Shown piece by piece: positions 5,336-5,381 of a stretch of 5,381 nt of DNA. Location: assembly GCA_900320035.1 (NCBI GenBank), contig ONQU01000098.1, positions 1 to 5,381 on the forward strand, given 5' to 3'. The stretch's first letter is position 1. Each line of letters opens with the position of its first letter. The notes under the pieces were generated by a model, which had not been told where the DNA came from, ran no database searches, and worked only from the letters and a program-made list of their open reading frames with translations. The stretch is from an uncultured Rhodospirillaceae bacterium. GTDB taxonomy: Bacteria; Pseudomonadota; Alphaproteobacteria; RF32; CAG-239. The translations under genes and the position numbers were made by a program.

Positions 5336-5381
5336 CGCAGTTTGTTTCAAAATGCTATAAAACAAAACACAAGCAAATAAA

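Noticed and set aside
4825..5365. Two minus-strand open frames opposite the ankyrin gene
   Set aside because: They lie on the reverse strand of a gene with clear ankyrin repeats and a good ribosome binding site, and their translations show no recognisable pattern.

Overview
This window looks like an accessory or defence-type region from an AT-rich bacterium, probably Gram-negative and uncultured. The Shine-Dalgarno sequences are good (AAGGAAG, AAAAGG, GAGG, AAGGAG). There is a classic sigma70-like promoter and a small ankyrin-repeat protein. One promoter candidate has the TTTG / TAnnTTTG form known from Bacteroidota, but the consistent Shine-Dalgarno use argues against that phylum. A gut- or host-associated proteobacterium would fit; the lineage is not settled by this sequence.

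Left half (1-3516, minus strand). A promoter at 3516-3488 drives a 900-residue type III restriction (Res)-like protein with a superfamily 2 helicase core and a C-terminal PD-(D/E)XK nuclease. Its stop codon adjoins the ribosome binding site of a 238-residue single-pass membrane protein of unknown family. That gene's stop is in turn followed by the ribosome binding site and ATG of a third gene, cut off by the window edge. This is a tight operon of at least three genes. No methyltransferase (Mod) gene lies upstream of res, where it usually sits, so the modification partner is either downstream and outside the window or absent.

Middle (3587-4330, minus strand). A separate unit encodes a 170-residue winged-helix protein with a long C-terminal coiled coil. 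It has its own promoter candidate and an intrinsic terminator (3620-3587) separating it from res.

Intergenic region 4250-4852. Directly upstream of the winged-helix gene are six near-identical 17-bp direct repeats (consensus GGAATYAAATAATGYCG). Their starts are 30, 31, 21, 22 and 22 bp apart, so all lie near whole turns of the helix. A stretch of about 85% A+T follows, containing a 12-bp palindrome. This resembles an iteron-type origin, a partition centromere, or an array bound by a regulator or transposase, and the winged-helix protein is the obvious candidate binder. Further right is an orphan minus-strand terminator with no convincing gene in front of it.

Right end (4853-5381, plus strand). 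A divergent gene encodes a 142-residue protein made almost entirely of ankyrin repeats, followed by a strong hairpin.

The two points most worth following are the phased repeat array with its neighbouring winged-helix gene, and the Res-like helicase-nuclease coupled to a membrane protein without a visible methyltransferase.
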